Positions 42,218 through 50,429 of a DNA stretch of 64,000 nt are shown one piece after another. Source of the DNA: an uncultured Clostridia bacterium (GTDB lineage: Bacteria; Bacillota; Clostridia; Oscillospirales; SIG627); the NCBI GenBank assembly GCA_947589595.1, contig CANQBV010000003.1, positions 62,001 to 126,000 on the forward strand. Direction: 5' to 3'. The notes beneath the pieces are model-generated. The model was not told the origin of the DNA and searched no databases. It worked only from the letters and a program-made list of their open reading frames with translations. Within the stretch, counting starts at the first letter, position 1; each line of letters opens with the position of its first letter. The translations under genes were made by a program, and so were the position numbers.

Positions 42218-43162
42218 TCAGGAACGAACGGTTTTCTCTTTCTTCGCGCGCTCCGGCAAGGCGGAAAAAATGAGCGCTAAAAGCAGAAAGACACAGCCGC
42301 AGATTTCCTCTGCCGTCATAGCGGTTTTGAGAACCAGCGCATCGGAAAACACGGCAAATACCGCTTCCGTACACATCAGGATCGAGGCCACCGCCGGCGC
42401 GGTTTTCTTTTGACCGAGAATCTGACAGGTATAGGCGATACTGCAGGAAAACACCGCGGAATACAAAATACTGCCGCGCGCCGCCAGGATCCCTTCCCAG
42501 GTAGGGGTTTCAAAAAGGAACATACAAACAAGTCCCATAAGCCCGCCGAAGAAAAACTGCAAAAAGGAAAGCAAAACGCCGTCGAACCCCGCGGCAAAGT
42601 GATCCACCGCCAAAATCTGGCAGGCGAAAAATACGGCGCAGATCAGGGTAAGCACGTCGCCAAAGCTCATGGAAAGGTTTTGCGCCACGTCCTGCAGCCC
42701 GCCGGAAAAATCTGCCACGCATAAAAGATACATCCCCAAAATTGCCGAAAGGATGCAGAACCATAGCTGCCGGGGAATCTTTTTGCCGAGAAAGATGCCG
42801 AAAACCGGCACGATCACCACATACATGGCGGTAATAAAACCGCTTTTCCCGGCACTGGTGCCATGGTAGATCCCGAACTGCTGAAAACTCGACGCCACAA
42901 AAATCCAAAAGCCGCAAACCGCACCGCCCCATAAAAGCCTTTTACGATTCTCTTTCTGCACCGCGGCAAAGAGACGCCCGCGGGTTTTCACGGCGATCAC
43001 CGGCAAGAGCGCCAGGGAGCCGATGATCATGCGAAGTCCGTTAAAGGTAAACGGCTGCACGGAGTCTGTCGAAACAGACTGCGCCACGAACGTCGTCCCC
43101 CAAAAAAACGCCGCCAGCAGCAGAAACAGCGGCCCTTGTATGCGCTTGATTTTTTCTTTCAT
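42218..43162 (-). CDS. EamA/DMT-superfamily exporter
   Basis: A 314-aa inner-membrane transporter with ten helices in two EamA repeats; typical phrases are FFWGTTFVAQ in helix 1 and the GKSGFITAMYVVIVPVFGIF segment of the first repeat. Export of an amino acid or other metabolite is likely, substrate unreadable. ATG 43162 with AAAGGGCAGCA upstream is preferred over the track start at 43222, which lies inside the terminator hairpin. Confidence 0.92.
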   Translation of the reverse strand: MKEKIKRIQGPLFLLLAAFFWGTTFVAQSVSTDSVQPFTFNGLRMIIGSLALLPVIAVKTRGRLFAAVQKENRKRLLWGGAVCGFWIFVASSFQQFGIYHGTSAGKSGFITAMYVVIVPVFGIFLGKKIPRQLWFCILSAILGMYLLCVADFSGGLQDVAQNLSMSFGDVLTLICAVFFACQILAVDHFAAGFDGVLLSFLQFFFGGLMGLVCMFLFETPTWEGILAARGSILYSAVFSCSIAYTCQILGQKKTAPAVASILMCTEAVFAVFSDALVLKTAMTAEEICGCVFLLLALIFSALPERAKKEKTVRS

Positions 43163-43178
43163 TGCTGCCCTTTCCCTG

Positions 43179-43219
43179 CCAAAGAAAAGAACGGGCCCTT
43201 GACCCGTTCTTTTCTTTGG
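43179..43219 (-). terminator. Terminator of the lipoprotein gene
   Basis: CCAAAGAAAAGAACGGG / CCCGTTCTTTTCTTTGG, a perfect 17-bp stem, 11 bases beyond the stop of the lipoprotein gene. Confidence 0.92.
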
Positions 43220-43229
43220 CAATTCTACT

Positions 43230-43697
43230 TTATTTGCCGTAGCAAATCTGGATTTCCTGCTCGGGAGTTACAACGGTGTCCAAACGAACGTTGTCGTCGC
43301 CGTTGACTACAAAGTACCAGGTGTTGCCGCCCGCCTTGCTGATGCCGTCGATCTTCGTGAACATATTCAGGTCTTCATCAAAAACATAGTCGCTGTTCTG
43401 CTCGTCCACATAAGCCTGGACTACGTCTTTCACGGTGATGTCCTTGCCTTCCGCCACATACACAGCGACCGCGCCGCTGAAAAGAACGTCCTCATAAGCT
43501 TCCGGCTCTTTGGTTTCTTTTGTTTCCTCGGCGCCGGTTTCCTTTTCCGTCGCGGAACCGGCGTCGGGATCTACAAAGGTCTTCACGGTAATGTTGAACT
43601 CCACCCCGTCTCCTTTGCTAGTGCCTCCGCAGGCAAACAGCATGGGCAGCACCATCAGAAGTACAAGAGCGATCGAAAGAACTCTGATCTTTTTCAT
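43230..43697 (-). CDS. Lipoprotein, DUF4430-like
   Basis: A 155-aa exported lipoprotein: signal peptide MKKIRVLSIALVLLMVLPML with lipobox LFAC (Cys at about residue 22), then an acidic linker (KETGAEETKETKEPEAYEDV) and a small beta-rich domain with NTWYFVVNGDDNV, similar to DUF4430 domains near cobalamin uptake and sortase-linked genes. ATG 43697 with AAAGAGG upstream is used; the track start at 43796 falls upstream of the promoter. The ligand is unknown. Confidence 0.82.
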   Translation of the reverse strand: MKKIRVLSIALVLLMVLPMLFACGGTSKGDGVEFNITVKTFVDPDAGSATEKETGAEETKETKEPEAYEDVLFSGAVAVYVAEGKDITVKDVVQAYVDEQNSDYVFDEDLNMFTKIDGISKAGGNTWYFVVNGDDNVRLDTVVTPEQEIQICYGK

Positions 43698-43745
43698 TGA
43701 TTTTACCTCTTTACTATTATTTGCGAAACGATTCTCGCTATTCAA

Positions 43746-43774
43746 ATTATAGAATAAAATTCCTTTACTGTCAA
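43746..43774 (-). promoter_or_regulatory. Consensus promoter of the lipoprotein gene
   Basis: Minus strand TTGACA (43774-43769), 17-base spacer, TATAAT (43751-43746): a full consensus, so strong constitutive transcription is expected. Confidence 0.9.
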
Positions 43775-43819
43775 TATATTTTTGTGAACAAACCAAAAAA
43801 GACGGATGCGAGATTTTGT

Positions 43820-44020
43820 ATGAAAAAATGGATCTGTACGGCTCTGATCTTCCTCTGCCTGGCTCTTCTTTTTTACGCTTCTCCCTTTTCGCTTTCCTCT
43901 TTAACCTGCCGCCTCACGCTGCGCCTTTGCCAAAACGAACTTTTCAGCGAGGTATTCGGGCTGGATGAAGAGGAGGCCGTCGAGGTTTTTGCCGATGAAA
44001 ACGGAGCCGCCTTTTTGTGA
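43820..44020 (+). CDS. Small membrane-anchored protein upstream of M50 protease
   Basis: A 66-aa protein with one membrane helix near the N-terminus (TALIFLCLALLFYA) and an acidic tail (LDEEEAVEVFADENG). ATG 43820 is preferred over the track start at 43697; the RBS is weak. Its TGA overlaps the GTG start of the M50 protease gene, so the two are coupled. It could be a small partner of the protease, in the way SpoIVFA acts on SpoIVFB, but no sequence similarity is evident. Confidence 0.65.
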   Translation: MKKWICTALIFLCLALLFYASPFSLSSLTCRLTLRLCQNELFSEVFGLDEEEAVEVFADENGAAFL

Positions 44021-44625
44021 GAAAGCCGAAAATAAAAATCGAACCGCTCGCCCTGCCTTTTCTTTTCTTTCTGTTTTTAGCAAATCCCCTGCGAGATCTT
44101 CTGCTGTTTTTTTCCGCGGCGCTCTGGCATGAATGCGGTCACTTTCTGGCAGGGTGGATCACCCGCAACCCGGCGGCGTGCATTTCGCTTTGCCCGTTCG
44201 GCATGAAAATTGAATTTGCCGATTCCCTGCAGCACTATAAAAACGATCTTTTCCTGGCGCTGTGCGGCCCGCTTTTTAATTTTTTAGCTTCCCTTGCGCT
44301 TCTTTTTCTTTTGCGCATCTTCCCGGATAAATCGCTGTTTCTGCTTTTTTATTCCCATCTGTTTTTGTGCTTTTTCAATCTGCTGCCGCTTTTTTCCTTT
44401 GACGGCGGAAGAATGCTCTTTGCCCTTTTGGCCTTGTCTTTCGACGCCGACCGGGCGCAGAACTTTTGCCGGGCAGTGAGCTTTGTTTTTTCCGCCCTGC
44501 TTTTTGTCGGCGGTGTTCTGCTTTTTCTTTCTCCGGCAAAAAATGCTTCTCTCCTTTTTCTTTCGTTGGTACTTTTGGCGGAGGAGAGCACACAAAAAAA
44601 TAAAGCTACGAATTTTTATTCGTAG
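44017..44625 (+). CDS. SpoIVFB-like M50 intramembrane metalloprotease
   Basis: A 202-aa membrane protease. The zinc motif HECGH lies in SAALWHECGHFLAGWI; the second metal ligand is in NLLPLFSFDGGRMLFALL (the NPDG-type helix). About six helices. The short form without a PDZ domain is typical of SpoIVFB, which cleaves pro-sigmaK during sporulation; the nearby gpr and spoIIP genes support a sporulation setting, but the substrate is inferred. GTG start at 44017, overlapping the small membrane-protein gene. The coding 3' end runs into the terminator hairpin. Confidence 0.85.
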   Translation: MRKPKIKIEPLALPFLFFLFLANPLRDLLLFFSAALWHECGHFLAGWITRNPAACISLCPFGMKIEFADSLQHYKNDLFLALCGPLFNFLASLALLFLLRIFPDKSLFLLFYSHLFLCFFNLLPLFSFDGGRMLFALLALSFDADRAQNFCRAVSFVFSALLFVGGVLLFLSPAKNASLLFLSLVLLAEESTQKNKATNFYS

Positions 44626-44640
44626 CCTAATTTTTTTGTT
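44605..44640. terminator. Bidirectional terminator between the M50 gene and rpsT
   Basis: GCTACGAAT / ATTCGTAGC with T-runs on both sides; the stem includes the stop of the M50 gene and ends at the rpsT stop. Confidence 0.9.
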
Positions 44641-44904
44641 TTAACCGGCAGCGTTGATTTTTTTAGCCATCTGGCTTTTCTTTCTCGCTGCTTTGTTCTT
44701 ATGAACATAGCCCTTGGCCGCAGCAGTATCGATTTTCTTCACGGCTTCTTTGTGAGCAGTACGGATACCCTCTGCATCGCCTGCCTCGATTGCACTATCA
44801 AACTTTTTCGCGGTCGTTTTGATGGTCGATACAAAAGACTTATTGATCTCGGCCTTTTTTTCGGATACCAATACGCGTTTCTTCGCAGATTTGATGTTCG
44901 GCAA
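44641..44904 (-). CDS. rpsT: 30S ribosomal protein S20
   Basis: An 87-aa basic protein that binds 16S rRNA: PNIKSAKKRVLVSEKKAEIN at the N-terminus and the A-rich RTAHKEAVKKIDTAAAKGYVHKNKAARKKS typical of S20. The start codon is TTG at 44904, set by AAGGAGGTGAATCAC just upstream and by family alignment (MPNIKSA); the track start at 44934 is too long by ten residues. TTG starts on rpsT are known in Firmicutes and lower translation. Confidence 0.97.
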   Translation of the reverse strand: MPNIKSAKKRVLVSEKKAEINKSFVSTIKTTAKKFDSAIEAGDAEGIRTAHKEAVKKIDTAAAKGYVHKNKAARKKSQMAKKINAAG

Positions 44905-44941
44905 GTGATTCACCTCCTTGATGTATACTCTCAACTGCTAC

Positions 44942-44970
44942 ATGATAACACGGATTTTTTGAAATTACAA
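44942..44970 (-). promoter_or_regulatory. Promoter of rpsT
   Basis: Minus strand TTGTAA (44970-44965), 17-base spacer, TATCAT (44947-44942). Confidence 0.7.
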
Positions 44971-45046
44971 GTGTTTTGGCGAAAGTTTTTTAAAAAAATG
45001 TCAAGAATAGCGGTATCGAAGTAAATTTTCTCTTGGGAGGAAAGCC

Positions 45047-45964
45047 GTGACGATTCGCACAGATCTTGCCATTGAACTGGTCGACGACGTAAAAAAGAAT
45101 AATTCATCCCTTTCGGGAATAGAATGCAGTAAAACGGAAAACCCGCTTTTGGAGATCGACCGCGTCCGGATCACCACTGCGGAAGGCGCCCGGCTTGCCG
45201 GAAAGCCGATCGGAGAATACGTTACCGTTAACACCGGTAAGCTTTGGATGGACGAGCGCGGCGTATTTAAGCGAAAGGTCTATCTTTTCCGCGACGTAGT
45301 CCGTGAATTATTAAAGGAAAAATTCCGCGGAGGCCGCTCTGTTTTGGTAGCGGGGCTGGGAAACCGCAATATCACCGCCGATTCGATCGGTCCCTGTGCC
45401 ACGAAAAATCTCATCGTCACCCGGCATATCCGCGCCTCCTCGCCGCTGGTATTTGAGGATCTGGGGCTTTTTGATCTCTGTGCCATCACGCCGGGCGTTT
45501 TGGGGCAAACCGGGATCGAAAGCTGCGACATTATTCAGAGCGTGGCGGAAAAAATCCGCCCCGGCGCGGTAATCGCAATCGACGCTTTGGCCTCGCGCAA
45601 TCTTTCCCGCCTGGTTTCCACGATCCAGATTTCCGATTCCGGCATTCAACCGGGAGCCGGTGTGGGCAATGTGCGACCGGAGATTACCGAAAAAACGCTC
45701 GGCGTCCCGGTGATCTCCATCGGCGTTCCCACCGTGGTAGACGCCGCCACCCTCACCGCGGACGTGACGGAAACCTATCTGGGCGCGGCGGTGGATCCGG
45801 AGGAAATACGGAAAAATTTATCCAAGGGCGATCTGAACTTTTTCGTAACCCCCAAAGAAACAGACCAGATCATTCATTTTATGGGGGCGTTCATCGGCTA
45901 CGGGATCAACCTGGCGCTGAATGAAAAACTAAGTTTTGAGGACATGCTTTCACTGATCGGGTAA
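45047..45964 (+). CDS. gpr: Germination protease GPR
   Basis: A 305-aa aspartic-type protease that degrades small acid-soluble spore proteins at germination. N-terminal TIRTDLAIE and the conserved GLGNRNITADSIGPCATKN, VIAIDALASRNLSRL and GAGVGNVRPEITEKTLGVPV blocks identify it. The GTG start at 45047 is preceded by GGGAGG. SpoIIP follows in four bases. A forespore-type promoter would be expected but could not be confirmed. Confidence 0.96.
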   Translation: MTIRTDLAIELVDDVKKNNSSLSGIECSKTENPLLEIDRVRITTAEGARLAGKPIGEYVTVNTGKLWMDERGVFKRKVYLFRDVVRELLKEKFRGGRSVLVAGLGNRNITADSIGPCATKNLIVTRHIRASSPLVFEDLGLFDLCAITPGVLGQTGIESCDIIQSVAEKIRPGAVIAIDALASRNLSRLVSTIQISDSGIQPGAGVGNVRPEITEKTLGVPVISIGVPTVVDAATLTADVTETYLGAAVDPEEIRKNLSKGDLNFFVTPKETDQIIHFMGAFIGYGINLALNEKLSFEDMLSLIG

Positions 45965-45968
45965 AAAA

Positions 45969-47147
45969 ATGAAAAAAACAACGAAAGAAAAAATGAAAAG
46001 AATAAAAAATCAATTCCTGCGCTGCTTTGCCGTGTACGCCGTACTGCCGATTCTGTGCGGTGCGATCCTCGGGCTGATCTTCACGCTCCATTCCGTGGGC
46101 GCGGAGGAAATCGAAACCTTTATGGAGGTTTACGGAGAGCAATCTCTGTTTGTCGTTACCGGCGCTACCACGCAAAAAGAAGAACCCCACACGGGCTTCT
46201 ATTTTCTGTCTGCGGATCTGCCGCACTATCTAAAAACCTCCGCGAAAACCATTTTTTCCACCCTGCGAAAGAAGGACGAGCAAACGCCGGCGACCCCGGA
46301 AACGCCCGCTTTGCCCGCCGTCCCCGGCACGGTTTACGATTCCCTGCCGGAGGGCGCGGTCGCCGTGATCCCGGTGGATCTTTCTTCCCCCTCGTATACG
46401 ATCAACACCACCAAGTACACGATCGATATCCCGGCAGCGCGCAGTGCCGCCTTTCCCTCACGCACAAAATCAGAAAACGGCGAACCGCTGGTTCTGGTCC
46501 TGCATACCCACGCCACTGAATGCTACTTAGAAGACGATACCAACCTTTCCGATTTTGCTCCCAACGGGGTGGAGACCTATTTTCTGCCCGATAAAACCTC
46601 GTTCCGCACCACGGATCCCGAAAAAAGCGTGGTGGCGGTGGGTAAGGTTTTTGCGGATACGCTCAATTCTCTCGGCGTTCCCACCCTGCACTGCACCGTC
46701 CAGCACGACGCCGAGGATTTTAACGCCGCCTACACAAACGCCGCCGCCACAATCCAACAATATCTGAATGAATATCCCTCTATTGAATATGTGATCGACC
46801 TGCACCGCGATTCGATCACCCGCGGCGAAGACTATGTAAAAACCAGCACCGAGATTGGCGGCGAGCCCTCCGCGCAGGTCATGCTGGTCGTCGGCACCAA
46901 TCAGCTGGGAAAGCACCCGAATTGGGAAACCAATCTGATCGTGGACACGGCCTTTAAGGACGCGATGGACGCCAAATTCCCGGGACTTTCCCGCTCGCTG
47001 TATATGCGCACCGCACGTTTTAACCAGGAATACCGCTACGGCTCCATGCTTTTGGAGGTCGGCTCCTCCGTCAATACGCTGGAGGAAGCCAAAACCGCGG
47101 CGCGCGCCGCCGCCGAAAGCTTTGCCGCCATGCTGCAAAGCCGCTGA
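45969..47147 (+). CDS. spoIIP: Stage II sporulation protein P (amidase/endopeptidase)
   Basis: A 392-aa peptidoglycan hydrolase with one N-terminal membrane helix (residues 20-42), a Pro/Ala-rich linker near 105-125 and a catalytic domain. Metal ligands are probably in VLVLHTHATECYL (first histidine) and VIDLHRDSIT (second), with the MLLEVGSS glutamate. SpoIIP removes septal peptidoglycan during forespore engulfment together with SpoIID and SpoIIM, which are not in the window. The gpr-spoIIP gene order is common in Firmicutes. Confidence 0.95.
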   Translation: MKKTTKEKMKRIKNQFLRCFAVYAVLPILCGAILGLIFTLHSVGAEEIETFMEVYGEQSLFVVTGATTQKEEPHTGFYFLSADLPHYLKTSAKTIFSTLRKKDEQTPATPETPALPAVPGTVYDSLPEGAVAVIPVDLSSPSYTINTTKYTIDIPAARSAAFPSRTKSENGEPLVLVLHTHATECYLEDDTNLSDFAPNGVETYFLPDKTSFRTTDPEKSVVAVGKVFADTLNSLGVPTLHCTVQHDAEDFNAAYTNAAATIQQYLNEYPSIEYVIDLHRDSITRGEDYVKTSTEIGGEPSAQVMLVVGTNQLGKHPNWETNLIVDTAFKDAMDAKFPGLSRSLYMRTARFNQEYRYGSMLLEVGSSVNTLEEAKTAARAAAESFAAMLQSR

Positions 47148-47155
47148 AAAGCGAT

Positions 47156-47191
47156 AAAAAGGACAGAACCTTTTAGGTTCTGTCCTTTTTT
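47156..47191. terminator. Terminator between spoIIP and the convergent gene
   Basis: AAAAAGGACAGAACC / GGTTCTGTCCTTTTTT with a five-base loop. Confidence 0.94.
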
Positions 47192-47194
47192 GCA

Positions 47195-48301
47195 TCAGTA
47201 ACAAATTTTGTAGCTGCGGGAAATCACTTCTCCGGCTTCGGAACGCAGCACGGCAAACAAAATGTTATCATACGCAAAGGTAAGTTCCTGAATTTCCCAG
47301 CCCGCTTCCTTTTCCGAAAAGGAATGATAGCGTTTTTCGCTCAAAACCACCACGTCCTTGCCTCCATCCTGTTTTTCTGCTTCGGCAATGGCGTAATTTC
47401 CCTGCGGGGACACGGAAACAAGCGTTGCCGAGCGGTACTCCGACTTTGGCAGCGTGGCGGAATAGGCGGTTCCCAAAAGACAATTCGTCCAGCCCAGATG
47501 CAGCTCTTTTTCATCCCGAGCCTCTTTTTCCGTGGGAAGACGCTCCAAATACACGCGGCTGAGAAGCGCGCCGTATTCCGCGTCTGCCAGCGGCGCTTCG
47601 ACCACTCCGAGAGTATTACAGTCCATTGCCAGGAAGACGCGCCTTCCCTCCCGCTCGGCGGAGAAAAAAGCGCTGCGTTCATTGACAAACGCGTGAAAGC
47701 GAATCTCGGTTCCGTATTCGTTCAGATCCACGGTTTCCACGCGCTCCACTTTCATGCTTTCCGCGTCCGAATCGGAAACAAAAATCGTCGCCACACCGTC
47801 CCGCAGGCCAAGCGCAAAAATCCCGTTCGATGAAAAGGCCAGCACGTCCTCTCCGACCGGATCCACGCCCTCCACGGAATCGGCAAACATCGGGTAGGCT
47901 TTTTTCCTTTCGGTATCAATGCGGATCTTTTCACCGCCGTTCAAATAGATCAGTCTCTCTTCCGAGGAAACGGGCCAAAAGCCCTCGTAAGCCGGATCCG
48001 GCGAAATCACGATCCCGTCTACCACAAAATAAGGGAAAATCCCCTCATAGCCGTATTCGGCAAGATCAACTTCACCCTTCTTCAACTCCTCGTACGTGCT
48101 ACTCAGAGGACGGTAATACAGTGCCCGCTGTCCGTCTTTTTCCAGAAAAATCAGTCCGTTGTAAGAAAACGCTCCTTCCGTTTCATAAAACAAGTGAAAA
48201 TCCCGCCCGGAAAAAATGGAAATTCCCAACCAGACGGCGCCGGCAATGAGAACCAGCGTCAGCGAAAGGATCACCGTGGCAATAATTTGATTTTTTTTCA
48301 T
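47195..48301 (-). CDS. Membrane-anchored exported protein, unknown function
   Basis: A 368-aa protein with a single N-terminal membrane helix (VILSLTLVLIAGAVWLGISI) and an extracytoplasmic region rich in short beta-strands with an aromatic and acidic character (GLIFLEKDGQRALYYR, VDPVGEDVLAFSSNGIFALG), perhaps a degenerate beta-propeller. No family is recognised. It is divergent from the ywlE operon, and has GGAGACGA as RBS. Confidence 0.78.
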   Translation of the reverse strand: MKKNQIIATVILSLTLVLIAGAVWLGISIFSGRDFHLFYETEGAFSYNGLIFLEKDGQRALYYRPLSSTYEELKKGEVDLAEYGYEGIFPYFVVDGIVISPDPAYEGFWPVSSEERLIYLNGGEKIRIDTERKKAYPMFADSVEGVDPVGEDVLAFSSNGIFALGLRDGVATIFVSDSDAESMKVERVETVDLNEYGTEIRFHAFVNERSAFFSAEREGRRVFLAMDCNTLGVVEAPLADAEYGALLSRVYLERLPTEKEARDEKELHLGWTNCLLGTAYSATLPKSEYRSATLVSVSPQGNYAIAEAEKQDGGKDVVVLSEKRYHSFSEKEAGWEIQELTFAYDNILFAVLRSEAGEVISRSYKICY

Positions 48302-48339
48302 ATTCGTCTCCTTTCCTGTGGAGAAAATCGGAAATGGAA

Positions 48340-48368
48340 TTGTATTTTTTGCGCCCTTGTGCTACAAT
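48340..48368 (+). promoter_or_regulatory. Promoter of the ywlE-rimI-tsaD operon
   Basis: TTGTAT (48340-48345), 17-base spacer, TGC then TACAAT (48363-48368), an extended -10 element. Confidence 0.78.
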
Positions 48369-48422
48369 GGGTGTTGTACTGACAAACATCGGCAGCGCTC
48401 ACGCCTGCCTCGAGGTGAAAGC

Positions 48423-48851
48423 ATGAAACTTCTTTTCGTTTGTACCGGCAATACCTGCCGCAGCCCCATGGCCGAAGCGCTTGCCCGCAAAATCGCCGCC
48501 GACGAGGGGAAAAACTGGCTTTGCTCTTCCGCCGGTCTTTTTGCTGCCGAGGGCGCGCCGATTGCCGAAAACGCCCGGCTTTGCCTGGAACAAAATTACA
48601 AAATTCCGGCGTTTTCCCATGCGGCACACCAAATTAGCCGTCGGGATTTTGAAGAAGCGGATTTTGTGATCGGCATGACAAAAGATCATCAAACCTACCT
48701 GGAACAGCTTTTCGGAAAGAGTGAAAAGCTTCTGGCGCTCCCCCTGCCGGTGGGCGACCCGTACGGCGGCGGCCCGGAAGCCTATGCCGCGGCCGCCGAA
48801 ACCATTTTTCAAGGGCTCCGGTTGCTGCAGGAACAGGGCGTTCTCTCATGA
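48423..48851 (+). CDS. ywlE: Low-molecular-weight phosphatase, probable protein-arginine phosphatase
   Basis: A 142-aa enzyme with the catalytic loop VCTGNTCRSPMAEALA and the general-acid aspartate in GDPYGG. Thr (CTGNT) instead of the Ile of tyrosine phosphatases (CLGNI) at the fifth loop position marks the arginine-phosphate-specific YwlE type in Bacillus, which reverses McsB phosphorylation. ATG 48423 follows GAGGTGAAAGC. The stop overlaps rimI as ATGA. McsB is not in the window, so the arginine role is inferred. Confidence 0.88.
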   Translation: MKLLFVCTGNTCRSPMAEALARKIAADEGKNWLCSSAGLFAAEGAPIAENARLCLEQNYKIPAFSHAAHQISRRDFEEADFVIGMTKDHQTYLEQLFGKSEKLLALPLPVGDPYGGGPEAYAAAAETIFQGLRLLQEQGVLS

Positions 48852-49288
48852 ATCCCGTTCGGTTTTTGCAAAAAGAGGATCTTCCGGTCATTGCCCGGCT
48901 GGAAAGGGCATGCTTTTCCCGCCCCTGGAGCGAAACGGCTCTTTTTTCTCTCTGCACCGAGGAAAATCAATTCGGGCTTGTCTGGGAAAACGACGGGCAG
49001 CCCGCCGCGTATCTTGGCGCCGTGTTCACCGGCGAAGAAGCGGAAATCGCCAATCTTGCCGTTTTTCCCGACTTCCGGCGAAAAGGCGCGGCGACCGCGC
49101 TTTTAAAAGCGCTTTTCGGCGTGCTGCAGGAAAAAGGAATCAAAGCCGTGTTTTTGGAGGTGCGCGTTTCCAACGCCGCCGCCATCCGGCTCTATGAAAA
49201 ATGCGGCTTTCACCGCATCGGCACACGCAAAAGCTTCTACTCCCTTCCCCGGGAAGACGCACTGCTTTTTCGAAAGGACCTTCCATGA
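48848..49288 (+). CDS. rimI: GNAT acetyltransferase, RimI (ribosomal protein S18 alanine N-acetyltransferase)
   Basis: A 146-aa GNAT protein with the acetyl-CoA loop FRRKGAATALLKAL and the C-terminal NAAAIRLYEKCGFHRIG. It should acetylate the N-terminal alanine of ribosomal protein S18. Its place between ywlE and tsaD, with four-base overlaps on both sides, agrees with the frequent tsaB-rimI-tsaD order in bacteria, although tsaB is absent from this window. Confidence 0.92.
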   Translation: MNPVRFLQKEDLPVIARLERACFSRPWSETALFSLCTEENQFGLVWENDGQPAAYLGAVFTGEEAEIANLAVFPDFRRKGAATALLKALFGVLQEKGIKAVFLEVRVSNAAAIRLYEKCGFHRIGTRKSFYSLPREDALLFRKDLP

Positions 49289-50355
49289 AAATCCTATCCT
49301 TTGAAACCTCCTGCGATGAAACCGCCGCCGCGGTGGTGGAAGACGGCAGAAAAATTCTTTCTAACGTTGTGCTCTCGCAAATCGAAACCCATCGGCGTTT
49401 CGGCGGCGTGGTGCCGGAAATTGCCAGTCGCGCCCATACCGAAGCGATCTGCACCGTGTATCACGAAGCGCTGAAAGAAGCGGCGCTCAGCATTGAAAAA
49501 ATCGACGCCGTTGCCGTGACTTCCGCGCCGGGGCTGATCGGCGCGCTTCTGGTGGGCGTCAATTTTGCCAAATCTCTTGCTTTTGCTACACAAAAGCCTT
49601 TGATCCCCGTCAACCATATCGAGGGTCATATTGCCGCCGCCTATCCGGCCTTTCCGGAACTGGAGCCGCCGTTCTGCGCTCTGGTGCTTTCCGGCGGGCA
49701 CACCTCCGTTATCGGGGTGGATACCTATACTTCCTTTTCGCTCATCGGCTGCACGCGCGACGACGCCGCCGGCGAAGCCTTCGACAAAACCGCCCGTATT
49801 TTGGGGATCCCCTATCCCGGCGGCAAACAAATGGACGAACTGGCTTGCCGCGGCGACCCGAAGGCCATTCCCTTTCCCAGCGCGGCGATCCGCGATTCGC
49901 AGTATGACTTTTCTTTTTCCGGGCTGAAAACCGCGGTCATCAATTTTGCCCACAAAGCCGAACAGCGCGGCGATTGCCTTCCCAAGGAAGATCTCGCTGC
50001 CTCCTTTACGCACGCGGTCTGTACGGGGCTGGAAAGCCGACTGGAGCATGTTTTTCAGGACTATCCGTACCGGAAACTGGTGCTGGCAGGCGGCGTTGCC
50101 GCCAATTCCCACATCCGTGCCGCTCTGCAGGATTTCTGCCGTCGGCAAAGGATCTCCCTGTTCCTGCCGCCGCTTTCGCTCTGCGGCGACAACGGCGCCA
50201 TGATCGGCGCGCAGGGGTATTATAATTTCACCGCCGGGATCACCGCCGATGCGTCTTTAAACGCTTCCGCCGTGTCTTTTTTCAGCTTCAAAGCGCCGAA
50301 AAATAAAAAAAGTTTTTCTCCTTCTGCTGGGGAAAACCCGGTGAAAAATGGGTAA
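49285..50355 (+). CDS. tsaD: tRNA N6-adenosine threonylcarbamoyltransferase
   Basis: A 356-aa ASKHA-fold enzyme forming t6A at position 37 of ANN-decoding tRNAs, with TsaB/TsaE. FETSCDETAAAVV starts the protein; HIEGHIAAA carries the metal-binding histidines, LSGGHTSVIGV and GLKTAVINFAHKA match the family, and the ATP motif LAGGVAANSHIRAAL is present. ATG 49285 (with AAAGGACCTTCC) is the true start; the track start lies in rimI. The C-terminal ~12 residues (SPSAGENPVKNG) have no family counterpart and run into a short direct repeat. Confidence 0.96.
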   Translation: MKILSFETSCDETAAAVVEDGRKILSNVVLSQIETHRRFGGVVPEIASRAHTEAICTVYHEALKEAALSIEKIDAVAVTSAPGLIGALLVGVNFAKSLAFATQKPLIPVNHIEGHIAAAYPAFPELEPPFCALVLSGGHTSVIGVDTYTSFSLIGCTRDDAAGEAFDKTARILGIPYPGGKQMDELACRGDPKAIPFPSAAIRDSQYDFSFSGLKTAVINFAHKAEQRGDCLPKEDLAASFTHAVCTGLESRLEHVFQDYPYRKLVLAGGVAANSHIRAALQDFCRRQRISLFLPPLSLCGDNGAMIGAQGYYNFTAGITADASLNASAVSFFSFKAPKNKKSFSPSAGENPVKNG

Positions 50356-50424
50356 AACCCCGTAATTTCAAGGGTTTTTCCGGCTCTTCCCTGGGGAAAA
50401 CTCCCGAAAAATTGGTAAAAAATG
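50329..50424. repeat. Imperfect direct repeat at the 3' end of tsaD
   Basis: Two copies spaced about 60 bases: GGGGAAAACCCGGTGAAAAA / GGGGAAAACTCCCGAAAAA, each followed by TGGTAAAA-like sequence. The first covers the end of tsaD, the second is intergenic. Confidence 0.6.
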
Positions 50425-50429
50425 CAAAT

